Positions 43,000 through 54,904 of a stretch of 64,000 nt of DNA are shown here, one piece after another. The first letter of the stretch is position 1. Every line of letters begins with the position of its first letter. The notes below the pieces were generated by a model. That model was not told the origin of the DNA. It was given only the letters and a program-made list of their open reading frames with translations, and did not search any database. The stretch is from Sclerodactyla briareus (taxonomy: Eukaryota > Echinodermata > Holothuroidea > Dendrochirotida > Sclerodactylidae): positions 248,001 to 312,000 of the forward strand of contig JAODTK010000478.1 of the NCBI GenBank assembly GCA_026419785.1, given 5' to 3'. The translations under genes and the position numbers were made by a program.

Positions 43000-45530
43000 G
43001 ACTCCGGGGATTGCCCCCTTGTAGTGTGTTTCTCAAATTTGCCACCTGATCACTACACCACATAAATATGTGCAAAATCAAGCATAAACTATGTGCAAAC
43101 AATTGATTAGGGACCTATGACGAAGTTAAAGGACTGTGGTAGAGATGGTGAGTAATGTTGCTAGACAAGAAATCGTGTTTCTCACAAAATGTTGTACATC
43201 ACTCTCTCTTCGCCACTGCTGCCTCTCCCCGGGAAAGTCTTTTCTCGTTTCATTGATGGAACGGTGGGTTTTCACCTTCTTTGTGGGCTTGATGGTTCCT
43301 CGTTCCCAGTTCCGGCCTAGCAAAGACTATGGAAGTTATACATCTGCCGACTTCGTTGTCTCACTATCAACTATATATGGAAAAAAATAGGGGAAATGAT
43401 TGACTTTGGACCCGAAATCGTTCCAGTTATTCTGGTTCATACCGACATGAGCAAGTATGAAATGAATGAGAAATGACAGGTTAAAAATATCCGGAATGCT
43501 GTAAGCCACAATATCGGACGGTACGTTTATCTCAGCTGCCGTTAGTAGTCTCCAACTCTTCGAGTATGCTGTTTAATGCCATCTACTTCTACCGCTGGGG
43601 CTACCGTTGTTGACGTGTGCCACTTGGAAGGTCTGGTACTTTTTAGACAACGTGTTGACACCCTGATCAATACGTTAATTCTTAACTGAGCTGGTTGAGA
43701 GACTTCCTCGTTGTCTTGTAGTTCTGTTTCTATATTGTTTTGGGATTAGGCGAGTCCTCTGCGGCAAACAAATATCGAGGCAATAAAATAATCGCTACGC
43801 CCTTTGCCTTTCTGGTTTGATATAGGCGAGGTAACTAGTTCAACAAAACAGGTGTTGAATAATTCGCGCGAAAAGCAGCCACTTTCCTTTTTTTAAAATC
43901 AGTACTTTACTGCCACGCGAAACTGTTTGTAGTGTATGACTCTTTCTAATCATAGGCTGATTGAGAGACCTTTCGTCTCTCGTTTGAGTTTTCAGTACAA
44001 TTATTCTAACAGGAATAGGTACTCAGTGATGTGAAAGTTTTGGTACAAGGTTTTCAGTAAGGAAACAATCTCAGAGCATGCTTGAAATCTGTTAGCCGAG
44101 AACGTCAAAGATAGTACTTATGTAACTGTTATCCCATCATTTATATCATGTAATGTTTTTTCGTAGAAATATTTTTCACGAAATACACTGAATAAGGATT
44201 GCTTTTTAATTTCAACGAGATACGTCAAATTTATTTATAATAAAAGATTGCTTGCAAAGTAATTAAAAATCAGGACTCTGATGAACAATAAGTATACGTA
44301 TTCCCACATTCATCTAAAAATCTAACAGGTTTACTCTCTCCACCTGGATTATCATAGTACGTATCAATTCACTAATAGCGTTATTCTCAGGTGTGCTTCA
44401 GAGTCTCGGAGACAACGAACTCGAGACCGTACATTCAGAGTTGTTCTTCAACACACCACAGTTGATATACTTGTAGGTATCACCACTAACGAATCTTCTT
44501 GTGTTTCTCCAATTACCATAATATGGCTGGACGGCCCCAGGCGAAATACGCCAATACTTTACGAAATCTTGAAAACAGAACTTAGGTACTCCCTAGAGAC
44601 AATTGGTTGAAAGTCGTGAAGAATCGGTAATCGGTTTGTCAAGAAACTGGAATGACCAATGACCCTTCACACTTTACTCACTTGTGGGCTTCGTTCGGAA
44701 TTCAAATCCAATTTTACTGTTGTAATATTCTATTTCAGATATTTTCAGATTAACCCTGTTTGAGGGGTACTTTTTTCAATGAAATTCTGGTTGTTGATTG
44801 GTGTCGGACAGAATCGACAAATCCTTATGGATATAGATGACAATAGCATTGTGTCGGTAGGTCAACAAACAATATCAACCTGTTAAAACTTCTTTTGCAT
44901 CAGACGGAAATTCAATTTTGCTCATCGTACTACCATTTTTTGGAAACCCTATTTCACCTGTCTTGCCGACATAATTTGGGGCGGCAAGAAAATAAGCAGT
45001 CTCAAGCCGACACCTTCTCCAGATTGAACCAGCTTCACACTGTGATGGTATATATAACATGTAAAAAGGTGAATTGCTTCATCCTTCAGTATTTGTTCGT
45101 CTCACGCGACGTCCGCCCGTCCCCCTAATATTTTGAGATTTTACGATTGGTTATTGGCGACTAATGTTCACTTTTAACTACTGCAACCAAGAAATAATTA
45201 GCATTTCGGCAACATAGTCATAATTATGAATCAGGGATTCACATATATAGCATGAACTCGGATTTGACGTGAATAATTCAGGGCTGCCTATAACACATAG
45301 CTCAGTTAGCCAGGGTAATCTGTTGAGGAATGGGTGAAAGTTGTGCAATCTTATCACAAATACGATGCTCACTCAAAAGAGCGTTGTCTAGATTGGAAAT
45401 GCGAGTTATTAACACATGGCCAAGCGGAAGAATTACTGTATTATTGCCATATACAGAATTGCTTGGTAAACTGAAAAAGGTGCACCCGCTACATCTCGAT
45501 AATACTCAACTGCAATACTAGATTTATACC
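43000..45530 (+). repeat. A module, copy 6
   Basis: Runs from TTGCCACCTGATCACTACACCACATAAATATG through ACACCCTGATCAATACG, AATCGCTACGCCC, TTACTCTCTCCACC, CCATAATATGGCTGG, the exon and TTCGTCTCACGCGACG to CCAGGGTAATCTGTTGAGGAATGGG and AGAGCGTTGTC. The order agrees with copies 1, 3 and 5. Confidence 0.75.
44973..45041 (+). pseudogene. LRR exon, class A, copy 6, splice sites lost
   Basis: The expected acceptor CGACAG reads CGACAT and the expected donor GTAAGTG reads GTGATGG. In between AATTTGGGGCGGCAAGAAAATAAGCAGTCTCAAGCCGACACC and TTGAACCAGCTTC are clear class A remains, 69 bases. It is probably inactive. A nearby intact class D exon at 46557 may take its place in the transcript. Confidence 0.6.
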
Positions 45531-45534
45531 ATTG

Positions 45535-46550
45535 ATAAAACTGTGAAAGTCTCTATACCATTACCCACAATGATTCATTCAAGTAGATGAAAGAATCCAT
45601 GTAGTTGTGGTTGTTATACCAATTTCTTATATATAAGAACATGCCTACCGTTTGATAGTCTTCTTCCAGATCTTTAAGAATATTGTGATGGTTGGTTATG
45701 CCCCTATTTACCTGCATTCCCTCGTGTCCCACAAGAAAATGTAAAAAAACAAAAAAAAAAAAGAAAGGAAAAAAAATGAAGGAGGTGAAGAGAGAGGTCT
45801 AGGTGTTCTGAAGTATCTGCCCAGAAGTTTCAAACGAACAACCTGACAGTTGACTGTCAGAGAGCCAGATACGAGATCCAGATAACATAGATAGTGTGTC
45901 CATTCATATGTATTCATGTGTGTTGTATACAAAATAAAGTACGTCGCACTTAAGTCGGTTGACTAACATCTATCATTCCATAGACCACCTGAATACAGCT
46001 CAAAATCAATCCACCTGCGAATACCATGCTCCATCTCTATCTGACATTCTCAAAGAAATTTGTTGAGTCATTGTTGCATATTCCATCATCATGTTAGAGA
46101 AAAAAAAAACATACTGGCACCAATCGTGCGCAGCTCGTTTGAAAAACTTACTACCGTATGTCGAGAAACCCGTTCCGAGCAACTACCGGTCTTTGCCCAG
46201 TAAACTAGGATTAAATCCATAAAAGCTCTAAGCCGAAAATGGAACGCAATTCCACTTCAACGTGTAGTCCTTTGCGTAGCACCTTGACAAATGTTTTGGC
46301 TGAATCAAAATGAATATTGTAAACATTGCGCATTATCACGCTATTTATGGGGATTTTCCGAGTTGATGATATGACAGTTTCTCTGTTATATTTGACATAA
46401 CTCTAAGGACACTTACCGGTTTTGATATTAAATGACGCTCAATAAATGAACTCCACCCCACACTCTCCTTCGAATGTTCATACCGACAACTCGTTTTTGT
46501 ATCATTGGTGTACAAGAACTAACTCAATGGAATAACATATCAACTTCTTC
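45535..46550. other. Unassigned intron
   Basis: AT-rich with an A-rich tract (45745-45780). No coding or repeat assignment. It is consistent with an intron leading into the exon at 46557. Confidence 0.45.
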
Positions 46551-46556
46551 TCACAG

Positions 46557-46628
46557 TATCCTGTCGAGGAATAGAATCAGCAGTCTTCGCTTCCTTCGCA
46601 GAAACTCGTTATCAAACCTGAATTTTCT
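46557..46628 (+). CDS. LRR exon, class D, intact
   Basis: Exactly 72 bases between a good acceptor (AACTTCTTCTCACAG) and TTTTCT|GTGAGT. In frame with one leading base it reads ILSRNRISSLRFLRRNSLSN followed by LNFL, with no stop. The pattern L-x-x-N-x-I-x-x-L...L-x-x-L-x-x-L is an LRR, phase 2 on both sides, like the other exons, but it belongs to no other class in this window. It is not inside a duplicated module. It is too short to be caught as a long frame. Confidence 0.75.
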
Positions 46629-46639
46629 GTGAGTCCTTC

Positions 46640-48880
46640 TCTATCCATAAGGGCTCCTAGTAGGCGAACGCTAATGTGGGGTAAATTTGGCGTTATCTCC
46701 CTGTGATATAAGCGAGGTTCCTCAACGACAAGGCATTTTAGAATTTAACTTGGAAAGAGAGAATATTTTTGGTATACAATTTCACTATTCGCGTGAGGGG
46801 GGAGGAGAACCAGGAAAGCATATAAGCTTTCCAGATGGTGACATGGAACAAAGTAGAATGTTTCCCGCCTAGAATTACTACTGAAAATGATATAAATGCT
46901 CAAACTGAGTGATTTTCTTCGCGAAACATAATTGCTGAAAACTGTTAGCTGGTTTTGATCCCACACTTTCTAAACACGCCTACGTACCTAAGTCACCTAA
47001 CCGTAATCGACGCGACATGCACTCAACTCGGGTGAGATTTACTGCAAATCCTCCTCCGGTACTCGGAAGAGAGCAATTCCTTTTGACTGTACCTTAATGT
47101 AGGAGTGGGGTGATCACACGCCGACGGCAAAACTTGAAAACTGCCCCCTTCTATGGAATGAAGGGGGCAATTGTCATTTTTTTCATTTTTCAAATCATAT
47201 CATAATTTTAACACTTAGTTAAAACATTTAAAAAAATTTTGTCATCGAAATTTGACACTCAGCTAAACATTCAGACTCATTTCAAAAATTTGAACACTTC
47301 GCAGCAAAACATTGTAAAAGTATTTCATAAATCATATCATACATTTCAACACTTAACACAAAATAATTTCTTCTTCATATATTCCACCTTTCTCTAAGGA
47401 ACAAATAAATATTACAGTCATTTATTAATTAAAGGTCTAATAAGACGTTCAACAAAGTTATCGTTACGACGATCGTTACGACGGTCATAGGTAAAACGAT
47501 TCGACAAATGTCCCTCCTAGTACGTCCTTTACAACGTTCAACGAGTAAGTAAATACGATTATTTCCACAGGCATCGGAATGAAGTGATTGAATCTGACCG
47601 AGTATCATGAATGATTTTATACTTCCCTAAACATTTTGCAATGCCAGGAATCGTAGACGGTGGCCTCCCGTAAGAATCGTAATATTCGAGAGGGTCCTGG
47701 TTCCAAGGGTGCATAAATGCATAAATGCATACCCAGTGTTTTCCCGGGCACCTCCATCTGAGCCTTGACTCATATATTTCGAGCAGTCAAGTTTGACAAT
47801 TCTGATGGAATCAGGAAAACTTCTCCGCAAATAACATATGGACCAGCAGCGCGGTAACACAAATGTTAATGTGATATCGTGGCATACCGCGCTGCACCAG
47901 CAGTTTAGTATACTAGTTTAGCAGTAGCATGTACTGACGCATTAGCTAGCTAGCAGCTAGCTAGCTGGCTAGTAGCAGCAGCATGCACAGTAGCAGCCAA
48001 CGGAGTTTCGAATGCGACATAGCCTTGTTGTTCACAGTTGCTTGGACAGATGGTCTGAAGTCTTGGTCACAACAGAAGTTAATAAACCATACCACTTGCG
48101 GGGAACCACATATTAATGATATTATAGGTGAGTTCTTTTCCCTCAATACTATTGAGCAATTCAAGCAAGAACTTTAACTAAAAAATTTAACGTTAGTTCC
48201 AGCCGAACGTTGGGGTCGGCCTACAGGTGGACTATAAGTATAGGCCTAGCTGTTACTTCCACTCAGGCCTGGGCTAGGCCTTGGTAAATTTCCCCTGTGG
48301 CTGGCAGAAGGGGAACGGGACGTTTCAGCCAACTACCATTCCAGCCAACCTATTTGGCCTTTTTGAACAATCTATTTAGCCATTTCGGTCAACCAAGCCA
48401 AACGCCAGAAGATTAGTTCACCACAACCGGGGGACTGCGTTTTCATGTCATCATGAACATCTTCCATTCATTACTTCTGTGTTACAAGTCACAACCCTGA
48501 CAGCCCGACGTTGTTTAGGCATCTGAGCAACAGTGATGTGGTGTCCATGCCCCTTGGCATCCCCCCCCCGCCTCCCCTGTGTCCAGAAGGTTGAGTGGTA
48601 GGCTACACTTGATTCCACCAGGAGGCTCAGTAGATATTCGCCGTTGGAGCAAACGGGATGGCAAATTCTGCATAATTATTCCGTAACCCTTGATGTCCAA
48701 CAACAATTTAACAACCCCAAACCCTACTGTTCTCATGCGTAAGCTAGGATAAATGAAATTTAAAAATTGAAATTGTTGGAGTATTCAGCAATTGTCAATG
48801 TTGATTTCGTATTCTCTTTCTAGCCTAAACAAGCTATGCTGGTTAATAAATAAAATTCATCTGACACATGTTCGGCCATC
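46640..48880. other. Unassigned stretch with small repeats
   Basis: Holds a hairpin at 47142-47169, an AT-rich A/T stretch (47170-47420), a TTACGACGATCGTTACGACG repeat (47463), ATGCATAAATGCATA (47708), CTAGCTAGCAGCTAGCTAGCTGG (47945) and a C9 tract (48559). Frames near 47627-47860 (minus) and 48515-48736 (minus) are not recognised. Confidence 0.4.
47142..47169. other. Perfect 10-base hairpin
   Basis: TGCCCCCTTC, loop TATGGAAT, GAAGGGGGCA. Ten paired bases, mostly G-C, followed by a T-run. It could be a small palindromic repeat or part of a miniature element; without copies here I do not call a terminator. Confidence 0.6.
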
Positions 48881-48889
48881 AGCTTCACA

Positions 48890-49240
48890 TTCACCAGTGA
48901 GGTGGAAGAAAAGAAAAGTGCTCTTCAAGCGTTAAACTCAAAACACGATAGGAAGTAAAATTTCTGACATGAGAAGGAAGTTGGTTCCAAACAGATGGCG
49001 CAGAGCTGAAGAAACCACGATCTTCCAACTTAGGTCTGGTCGCAGGAACCCGCAGGTTGTTCTCGTGGGAGGAACGGGTTGGGCTATTGTGATCTGCATG
49101 ACGCATGCCATTATTTCTATAAATCCAGTCCATCTATCCATCCAGTCAACAATTTTCTAAAGTTCATTCTTCAACATATGTTATCAAACCACTTGCGACA
49201 TTCCTGTGGAGTAAGCCTTTTGTTGTCACAGTCCAATTAC
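48890..49240 (-). mobile_element. LINE C-terminal fragment
   Basis: On the minus strand LRVPATRPKLEDRGFFSSAP then SVWNQLPSHVRNFTS and LEEHF are read without a break (about 49055-48905). The R-x-x-x-x-x-G-x-R-x-F-S-x-x-A-P-x-x-W-N-x-L-P pattern is the tail of CR1/L2-type LINE ORF2. It is short, and decayed upstream. Confidence 0.65.
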
Positions 49241-49249
49241 TATTTCAAG

Positions 49250-50850
49250 TGGGCGTGGTCTTTGAATTTCACGGAATGACAATATCGTACAATCTCTGTA
49301 AATGTTGACGTTGGGATACTAGTAAGTACCCATTAATATTTTTTTTTCTCGAAAAGACAAGCCGGGCTTCCAAGATCCAGTTTCAGTTCGTTACACAAAA
49401 GAATAACCTGTCTTATTAAATAAAAAAAAAAAATCATGACGTCTGATCCAGTTGCCATTTCACACCAGAGATGATTTTTTTGTCATCTGCTCAGTTTTCG
49501 AACGCAGCTTGATTTTTTTTATTCCTAATTGCTTGTTATTGGCAGGAACGGCGGAACGTACCCCACCCGTAAATGCAGATGTCATCACCTGCCGGCTACA
49601 CCACATGGTACTGGGAAGTTCTGTTCAACGTCTCATCACTCAGTTGTCACAGGAAGCGGTCCATCACATTCTCCTGCATCATTGATCACCATTCCCGCTA
49701 CACCTTCAACTTGGACAAGGTCATCAGCCAGTTGACACAGGAGTGAGTATCAGTGAAGTGGGAGTTGGAGCTGCCCCTGCCCAAACATGTCAAGATCATA
49801 TTAGAATACATGTTTTGCCAGGATCATGTGGTAGCAACTGTCATACCATGTGCGAGTGAGCACTGTCACTGCACACTAAATTGGTTGTGCAAGGTTCATG
49901 ACGGTTGCCTTACTTTAATCAAAATTAATTAGGAATAAGGTACTCGTGTGTCTCAAATTATTGGAAATAAGTGAAGGTCACAACTGTCAGCAGCATATCA
50001 GTACATGACTACCATGAGTGTAATTTAGGGCGAGTTAAACTTGTATCAAGAATTCGTTGAAAATTAATCAAACTTTGCAGAAATAAACATGTTCATTCCA
50101 GCTACACAACGTTTGATTGTAACGCTTCTGACCGTGTTGAAATCGGACCTTCAGGCGATTGAAGAGGCAACTCGAGACAATATTCAGTTGCTTCAAAGTC
50201 TCGACTCCATACTGTGGAGGAGGCAGAAGCCGATAACCCACAACACCTGAGGGTGTTGTAAAGGTGTTGTTAACTTCCATGCGCACCACTCGAGGCCTCT
50301 ACTCGACTTGTGAGAAAGTGCAGCGGAACAACTACTGATAGACGATACCCGGTATGATCGTTGAATGGACAAGCCTCCATTACTTCAGTGGTGTTCTACA
50401 ATCCTGATAGGTTCTGTAATAACAACAATGACAGTAATGGCGGAATCCCATAGGCATACGGGCTCTTCAAAAATGTAATTTTTGAGGGGTTGATTGGCCA
50501 CAAACTGGACAGAACTCCATCCATTCGGAGTGAAAAAGTTGTACATTTTTCTATATAACCTATGTGACTGCAGGATGTTAGGTGTTATGTTCCCCATTTA
50601 TTGCGGGGCCGGCGGGCGAATATACGCGAGGTATCCCTTGCCTGTTGACTTGTTAAAACAGTGCGTGTTCGTCATCTATTGACATCGCCTAGTCTGGCTA
50701 TTACAAACATCCCGATATCATGCATCACCAAGATGTCTTTTCCCACCAGCATGGAAGAAGACATCTTCATGCGTAAATCAACCCAAACTCGTGCCGCCCG
50801 TGTAATTTGTGTAAAATTGTTGTTAATTTGATGGTACTATATATGAATGC
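49250..50850. other. Unassigned stretch
   Basis: Several short frames at 49450-49740 (+) and 50070-50600 (minus) are not recognised and overlap each other in different frames. No splice-bounded LRR core was found. Confidence 0.4.
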
Positions 50851-50859
50851 TGGTATCGC

Positions 50860-50985
50860 CTCTCATGGGCGTCAACAGGTGGGGGACGGGGGGGGGGGCA
50901 TGTTCCCCACTTTCAATAAAGTTGGGTGTGTGTGTGGGGGGGGGTTATCGTATCGTTTGCCCCCCCCACCTGTTCAGGACAGTAA
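50860..50985. repeat. G-tract / C-tract inverted repeat
   Basis: GTCAACAGGTGGGGGACGGGGGGGGGGG on the left and CCCCCCCACCTGTTCAGGAC on the right are inverted (AACAGGTGGGGG). A second G10 tract lies between them. It is probably a miniature inverted-repeat element. Confidence 0.6.
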
Positions 50986-51289
50986 AAAAAATAAATGCAC
51001 ATTCCCGATTTTGTATCACTCTAACTGATTCAATTTTCGTCTAACCCGAAAAATATCGCGCTGGAAATTGTCTTCAGTCCACTAATCCCATGTGCGGACC
51101 CCAGGTGAAGATCTGGACTCGACTAGGGCCGAAGTCGAACGATCACCCATGTTTCATACCGATCTCGAATTTTAAATCGAATAGCCAAAAGTGCATAACG
51201 TGTTGTTTTGCGAGCAATGGCCGTATTTTCCAGGCGTTGTAGGCTAAATATGGGATGTAAAGCTTCGAATAATTTTGTTCACTCGATTA

Positions 51290-51900
51290 ATTTCAGAAAC
51301 CTTGGGGGCAGACTGCCCCCCCCCCCCATTGCTCTGAAGATAAAAATTCGGGCGAAATCGTGGGAAAATTTGGGAAGGAATAGAGCAAAGTGAAAGAAAT
51401 GCCTGGATTTTTTCCAGACTTTTTACGATAAAATGCCCGGAAAACATGCAATTTTTTTCCGCGCGCTTCGCGCGCGCTGGTAGATTCCAATGACTGCCTT
51501 GCAAAATTCGGGTACAGATTTTCTGCTCCCAAATTGGAGGGGTCCCGATCCTACCACAGACCGTTCGGTAGACCCCCTTGATCCTACGCTGAACAAAGCC
51601 CGAGTAGAAAAGGTAATAAAAAAATACCATGTGTGTTATTCGGTAAATCATCTTAGTATGCAAAATGACAACGTTTGGTTGTCTTATACAAAATCACAAA
51701 TGTAGATGGGTGCTATAGCTGTAGATGGGTGCCTGGCAAGTGCCTGTTTCCGTCGATCTGGAGGGATATGACAATCTGAAATTTTCTGGCTACGCTTCGC
51801 GCCAACCGATGGTGGTGCTCCGCTTAGATGGTCATTTGCATTCGATGTGTCCCCCCCCCCACTTTTCAGAACCGTCTGACGCCTCTGTCGCCTCTCCTTG
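51290..51900. repeat. Interspersed repeat with GCGCGCTTCGCGCGC palindrome
   Basis: A C13 tract at 51319, the palindrome CGCGCGCTTCGCGCGCG (51462-51477) and later CTACGCTTCGCGCCAACCGATGGTGGTGCTCCGCTTAGATGG (51790-51830) related to 29710-29750. The 139-residue minus frame (51663-51244) crosses the palindrome and is not recognised; I regard it as repeat sequence. Confidence 0.55.
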
Positions 51901-52149
51901 TGAATCCGCACTGAATGCCAGTTACATAATGGAGTTGTGTAACGAGAGCTATCGACGAGTCAGAGAAGCTGGCAACTTACCCAACTGACAGCTCACCTTC
52001 TTTGAACAGGAAATATTCAATGAGATAGCTGATGGGCTGTCAAACGTTTGATGGAAATTGACCTTGACTTTCAGTCAAGAGGAATATGCGAGTTCGGCCC
52101 AGAGGGGACGTATGGTTATATGTGTGGTATGTGTATGTGTGATGCCTAG

Positions 52150-52420
52150 CTGGCTAGCATTAAAACTCTACCCTAGCTGGATGTAGGAAGCTTGTATTTG
52201 GTATGTGTGTTCCCCATGACAAGTACTTGATCCCAATTCTTTGGGGGTTAGGTAAAAGCTCAATAGAAGTTTGAAATTCTTAGTGATACGAGAGGTTCAG
52301 AATGCAGGTCTAATCCAAGTTGTAAATGGGAATGTAGCTTTTGTTATGGGTGAGTACATGAACCCCATCGATTTTAGTGCAGAGTCATTTTGGGTGGACC
52401 ATAGGTAAATGGTGAGAAAT
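52150..52420. repeat. Single diverged unit of the 28-kb tandem repeat
   Basis: CTTGTATTTGGTATGTGTGTTCCCCATGACAAGTACTTGA and GGGTGAGTACATGAACCCCATCGATTTTAGTG correspond to the tandem units at 28070-29340, including a GGTGACTACAGG-like second half. It lacks the AGGTCA pairs. Confidence 0.7.
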
Positions 52421-52569
52421 GTATCTAATTTTTTATAGCCCTAACTCAATCCCACGTGGGGGATTCGATGGAATCGAGTTGTGTATAGTTATTCTATCAA
52501 TACGCTGTTTGTAAATGGTGTCATTTTTTTCGTGAGAAAAGCCATAGGTTTGCCCAAGAGCTGGTGCCT

Positions 52570-53080
52570 TCCATCCAGCTATTGTTTGGGCAGAGTTATT
52601 CAGCAATGATCACAAGAACGCATAGGCAAATTGGAAAGGTACCAACTGCAAACACAACCCAGTGGTTGAATCTCCTCCAGATGATTTGAATCAGTATATC
52701 AGAGCTATAATCTACTCTTAATTTCTATCTGATTTTGAAATAAACGTTTTTTTACCGTTTTTCATTTTCCATCTGGGGATTGCGGACAATGTCGGTTACA
52801 AGAGGGATGGCTCCTGAGCTGTTTCTACAACGATGTGGCAAACGACCACGGAGTCCTCCAGAGATTTGAACTACGGACAATACGTTGATCGTATCGTATG
52901 AATTAACAGAGACATGTATAACCACTCTTGACGTTGATCAACCTCTACTTGTAGCCTCTTCATCCCAAATATAATACTGCTTGTTTTGATAACGGTTATC
53001 TCACCCATTGTGCTATTTCGGGCTTATGTTCCTTACTTCCTGATGATATGAATTTCCCTAATCGATGTATTCCATTTGAA
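52570..53080. other. Unassigned stretch
   Basis: AT-rich, with no coding or repeat assignment. Confidence 0.4.
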
Positions 53081-53220
53081 TGTGCTAAATGATCAAACAC
53101 AATTCTGTTGTTTCTGCTCATATCGAGTAAATGAAACTTAGGATGTAGCATTAATTATTAAATGATCAAACACACAATTCTGTTGTTTCTGCTCATATCG
53201 AGTAAATGAAACTTGGGGAT
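53078..53220. repeat. Tandem duplication of about 72 bases
   Basis: TAAATGATCAAACAC(AC)AATTCTGTTGTTTCTGCTCATATCGAGTAAATGAAACTT occurs at about 53087-53142 and again at 53158-53215, with an AC insertion as the only clear change in the shared block. The near-identity suggests a recent event or an assembly stutter. Confidence 0.85.
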
Positions 53221-53689
53221 GAATAGCATTATATCCTGTCGTTGTAGAAAGTCCTATTTTTTATCCATGTGTCGAACATTTCTTTCAGATGTAATGCTTA
53301 CTTACTGTCTGTTCAGTGCGAGTATGGGTCAAAATTTAACCCTGGCCAACGTTGCACTGTCTGACTGGAGTAGAGTTATCAGAGGCCTCCTCCGTACTCG
53401 TAGAGTGTCTGCGAGGTTTACCCCACTGGATGGGTGGATCGCCACATAATTGTCATGGGGCACTAGTTGTGTTTAATCCCTGAATATACAAATCGATTGC
53501 CACAAATCTTTTCCTCAACAGACCCACTGTAGTCCCTTTATCAGAATAGATTGGAGGCCCAAATATGTTTTGAAAAGATATTAATTGTCCCAATGTTCAG
53601 TGTATAATAATTGTTGGAATAAACAGTGTTTTGTATTTGTATGGACAGTGATTCTTGGTGCCACTTTCTTGTGCAACCGCCATTGCTGC

Positions 53690-54180
53690 CGCCATCAACG
53701 GAACCCAGTGAAATGTTGGTGACAGGGATAGCTTGCTGGTGACTCTCGGTGAGAAATTTGTAGACCACGGGCTATTTGGTTTGCGCGGACCTCCAGTGGA
53801 CTGCATGTGGCAGTGGTTGTTGAGGCAGCAGCGGTGGCTTGCAGCCGATGTGGCCGCACAAGAGCAGCTATAGCTTGTGAACCATATGCCCATGGGCGTA
53901 TCCTTTCGCATCGGAGTTTGTGCGAACGCTGGTAGCAGAGGCGGCTTGTCTCCGGCGGGCCACCGGCCGGCCGCCGTTTCTTGCTATGCATGTGAACCAT
54001 ATACCATAGTCTAGGGTGTGCCTTTTTTTTAGTCGACTGCCTGGGATTGCTGGTGGCAGAGGCGGCTCGCCGCGGTAGACCCGCAAGTGGGCAACCAGTA
54101 ATATCATAGCTGTCCTCCGAAAGTGCACCCGTGGACCGCCGATGTTGCCACCGCTGGACCGCCATTTCCCTGCTAACTGG
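53690..54180. repeat. GC-rich minisatellite, period about 115 bases
   Basis: GTAGACCACGGGC (about 53760), GTGAACCATATGCCCATGGGC (53876) and GTGAACCATATACCATAGTC (53992) start successive units of 110-116 bases; a weaker unit follows near 54098. Each unit also carries GGTAGCAGAGGCGGC or a variant. The 198-residue minus frame (54291-53695) lies inside this array and repeats with it, so I do not call it a gene. Confidence 0.7.
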
Positions 54181-54234
54181 GTTTAGATGCAGATCCCACG
54201 GTGGGATGTACCATGTTCCCCGGGTTCGAGACCA

Positions 54235-54312
54235 CGAGTTGGCTTCATAGCTCAATTGGTAGGGCGCCTGCACGAGACGCAGAAGGTCCACGGTTCGAAT
54301 TCAGGTAGAGTG
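54235..54312 (+). mobile_element. tRNA-derived SINE head or tRNA relic
   Basis: GGCTTCATAGCTCAATTGGTAGGGCGCC gives a good A box and D arm, and CCACGGTTCGAATTC a good B box and T loop. The acceptor stem (GGCTTCA against TAGAGTG) pairs poorly and the anticodon loop ACGAGAC lacks the invariant T before the anticodon. It is therefore not a functional tRNA. A second B-box-like GGGTTCGAGACC lies 70 bases upstream (54217). Confidence 0.6.
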
Positions 54313-54319
54313 TGTGAAT

Positions 54320-54895
54320 TGTGTGTAACTTATATTTTTATAATTGATTGTGTGAGCATACTGGTCCAATTGATTTTAACATTATGGCTAAAATATATAT
54401 GTCTGCAGTTCAGGGTGAAATGAGTCAGAGGCTTCCTTCATTACGTAAAAAGTGAGATCACACAGTTTAATTTGGTATTGGTGTCAAGAGAATAGACTAC
54501 CATTTGAAAATTACTCTTCAATTTCTTGACACTTATTGATGTTTGCAAGTGCGGTATTTGCTTTGAATTCGAATTTTGAACCAAATGGTAATGTTGCTCA
54601 TCATGCTGTTTGGCTGATATTCGTTCACATAGGCCTAAACCATGTTTGAGATGCGGGGTAAAATTGTTCATGCAATACTGTTTCTCTTTGAATATGCCAA
54701 ACAAAGTCGACTTTTTCGCGACAGAGTATAGTTAATATTAGCACTATGATGTCCTTGATTTCCCATAGTCGGTAAACATTTCGTAACCTTTTTTGCAGCA
54801 GGGGACACGCATTCGCTCATTAAACCTCTTCTATTCGCACTCTGGTTTTTACAACATGTCACGATATTTTCTATGCAATTCTACTCCATATGTTT
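54320..54895. other. Unassigned intron before LRR exon
   Basis: AT-rich, no recognised repeat. The last 150 bases (CGCATTCGCTC...ACAACATGTCACGATATTTTCTATGC) resemble the A-module intron just before the exon. Confidence 0.45.
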
Positions 54896-54904
54896 TTTGA
54901 CGAG

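Noticed and set aside
47142..47169. Transcription terminator
   Set aside because: Hairpin plus T-run terminators are bacterial; nothing in this window is bacterial.
53695..54291. 198-residue minus frame
   Set aside because: It coincides with a GC-rich minisatellite with a period of about 115 bases and repeats with it; its N-terminal part crosses the tRNA-like SINE head.
54235..54312. Functional tRNA gene
   Set aside because: A and B boxes are good, but the acceptor stem does not pair and the anticodon loop lacks the invariant T; a SINE head is more likely.
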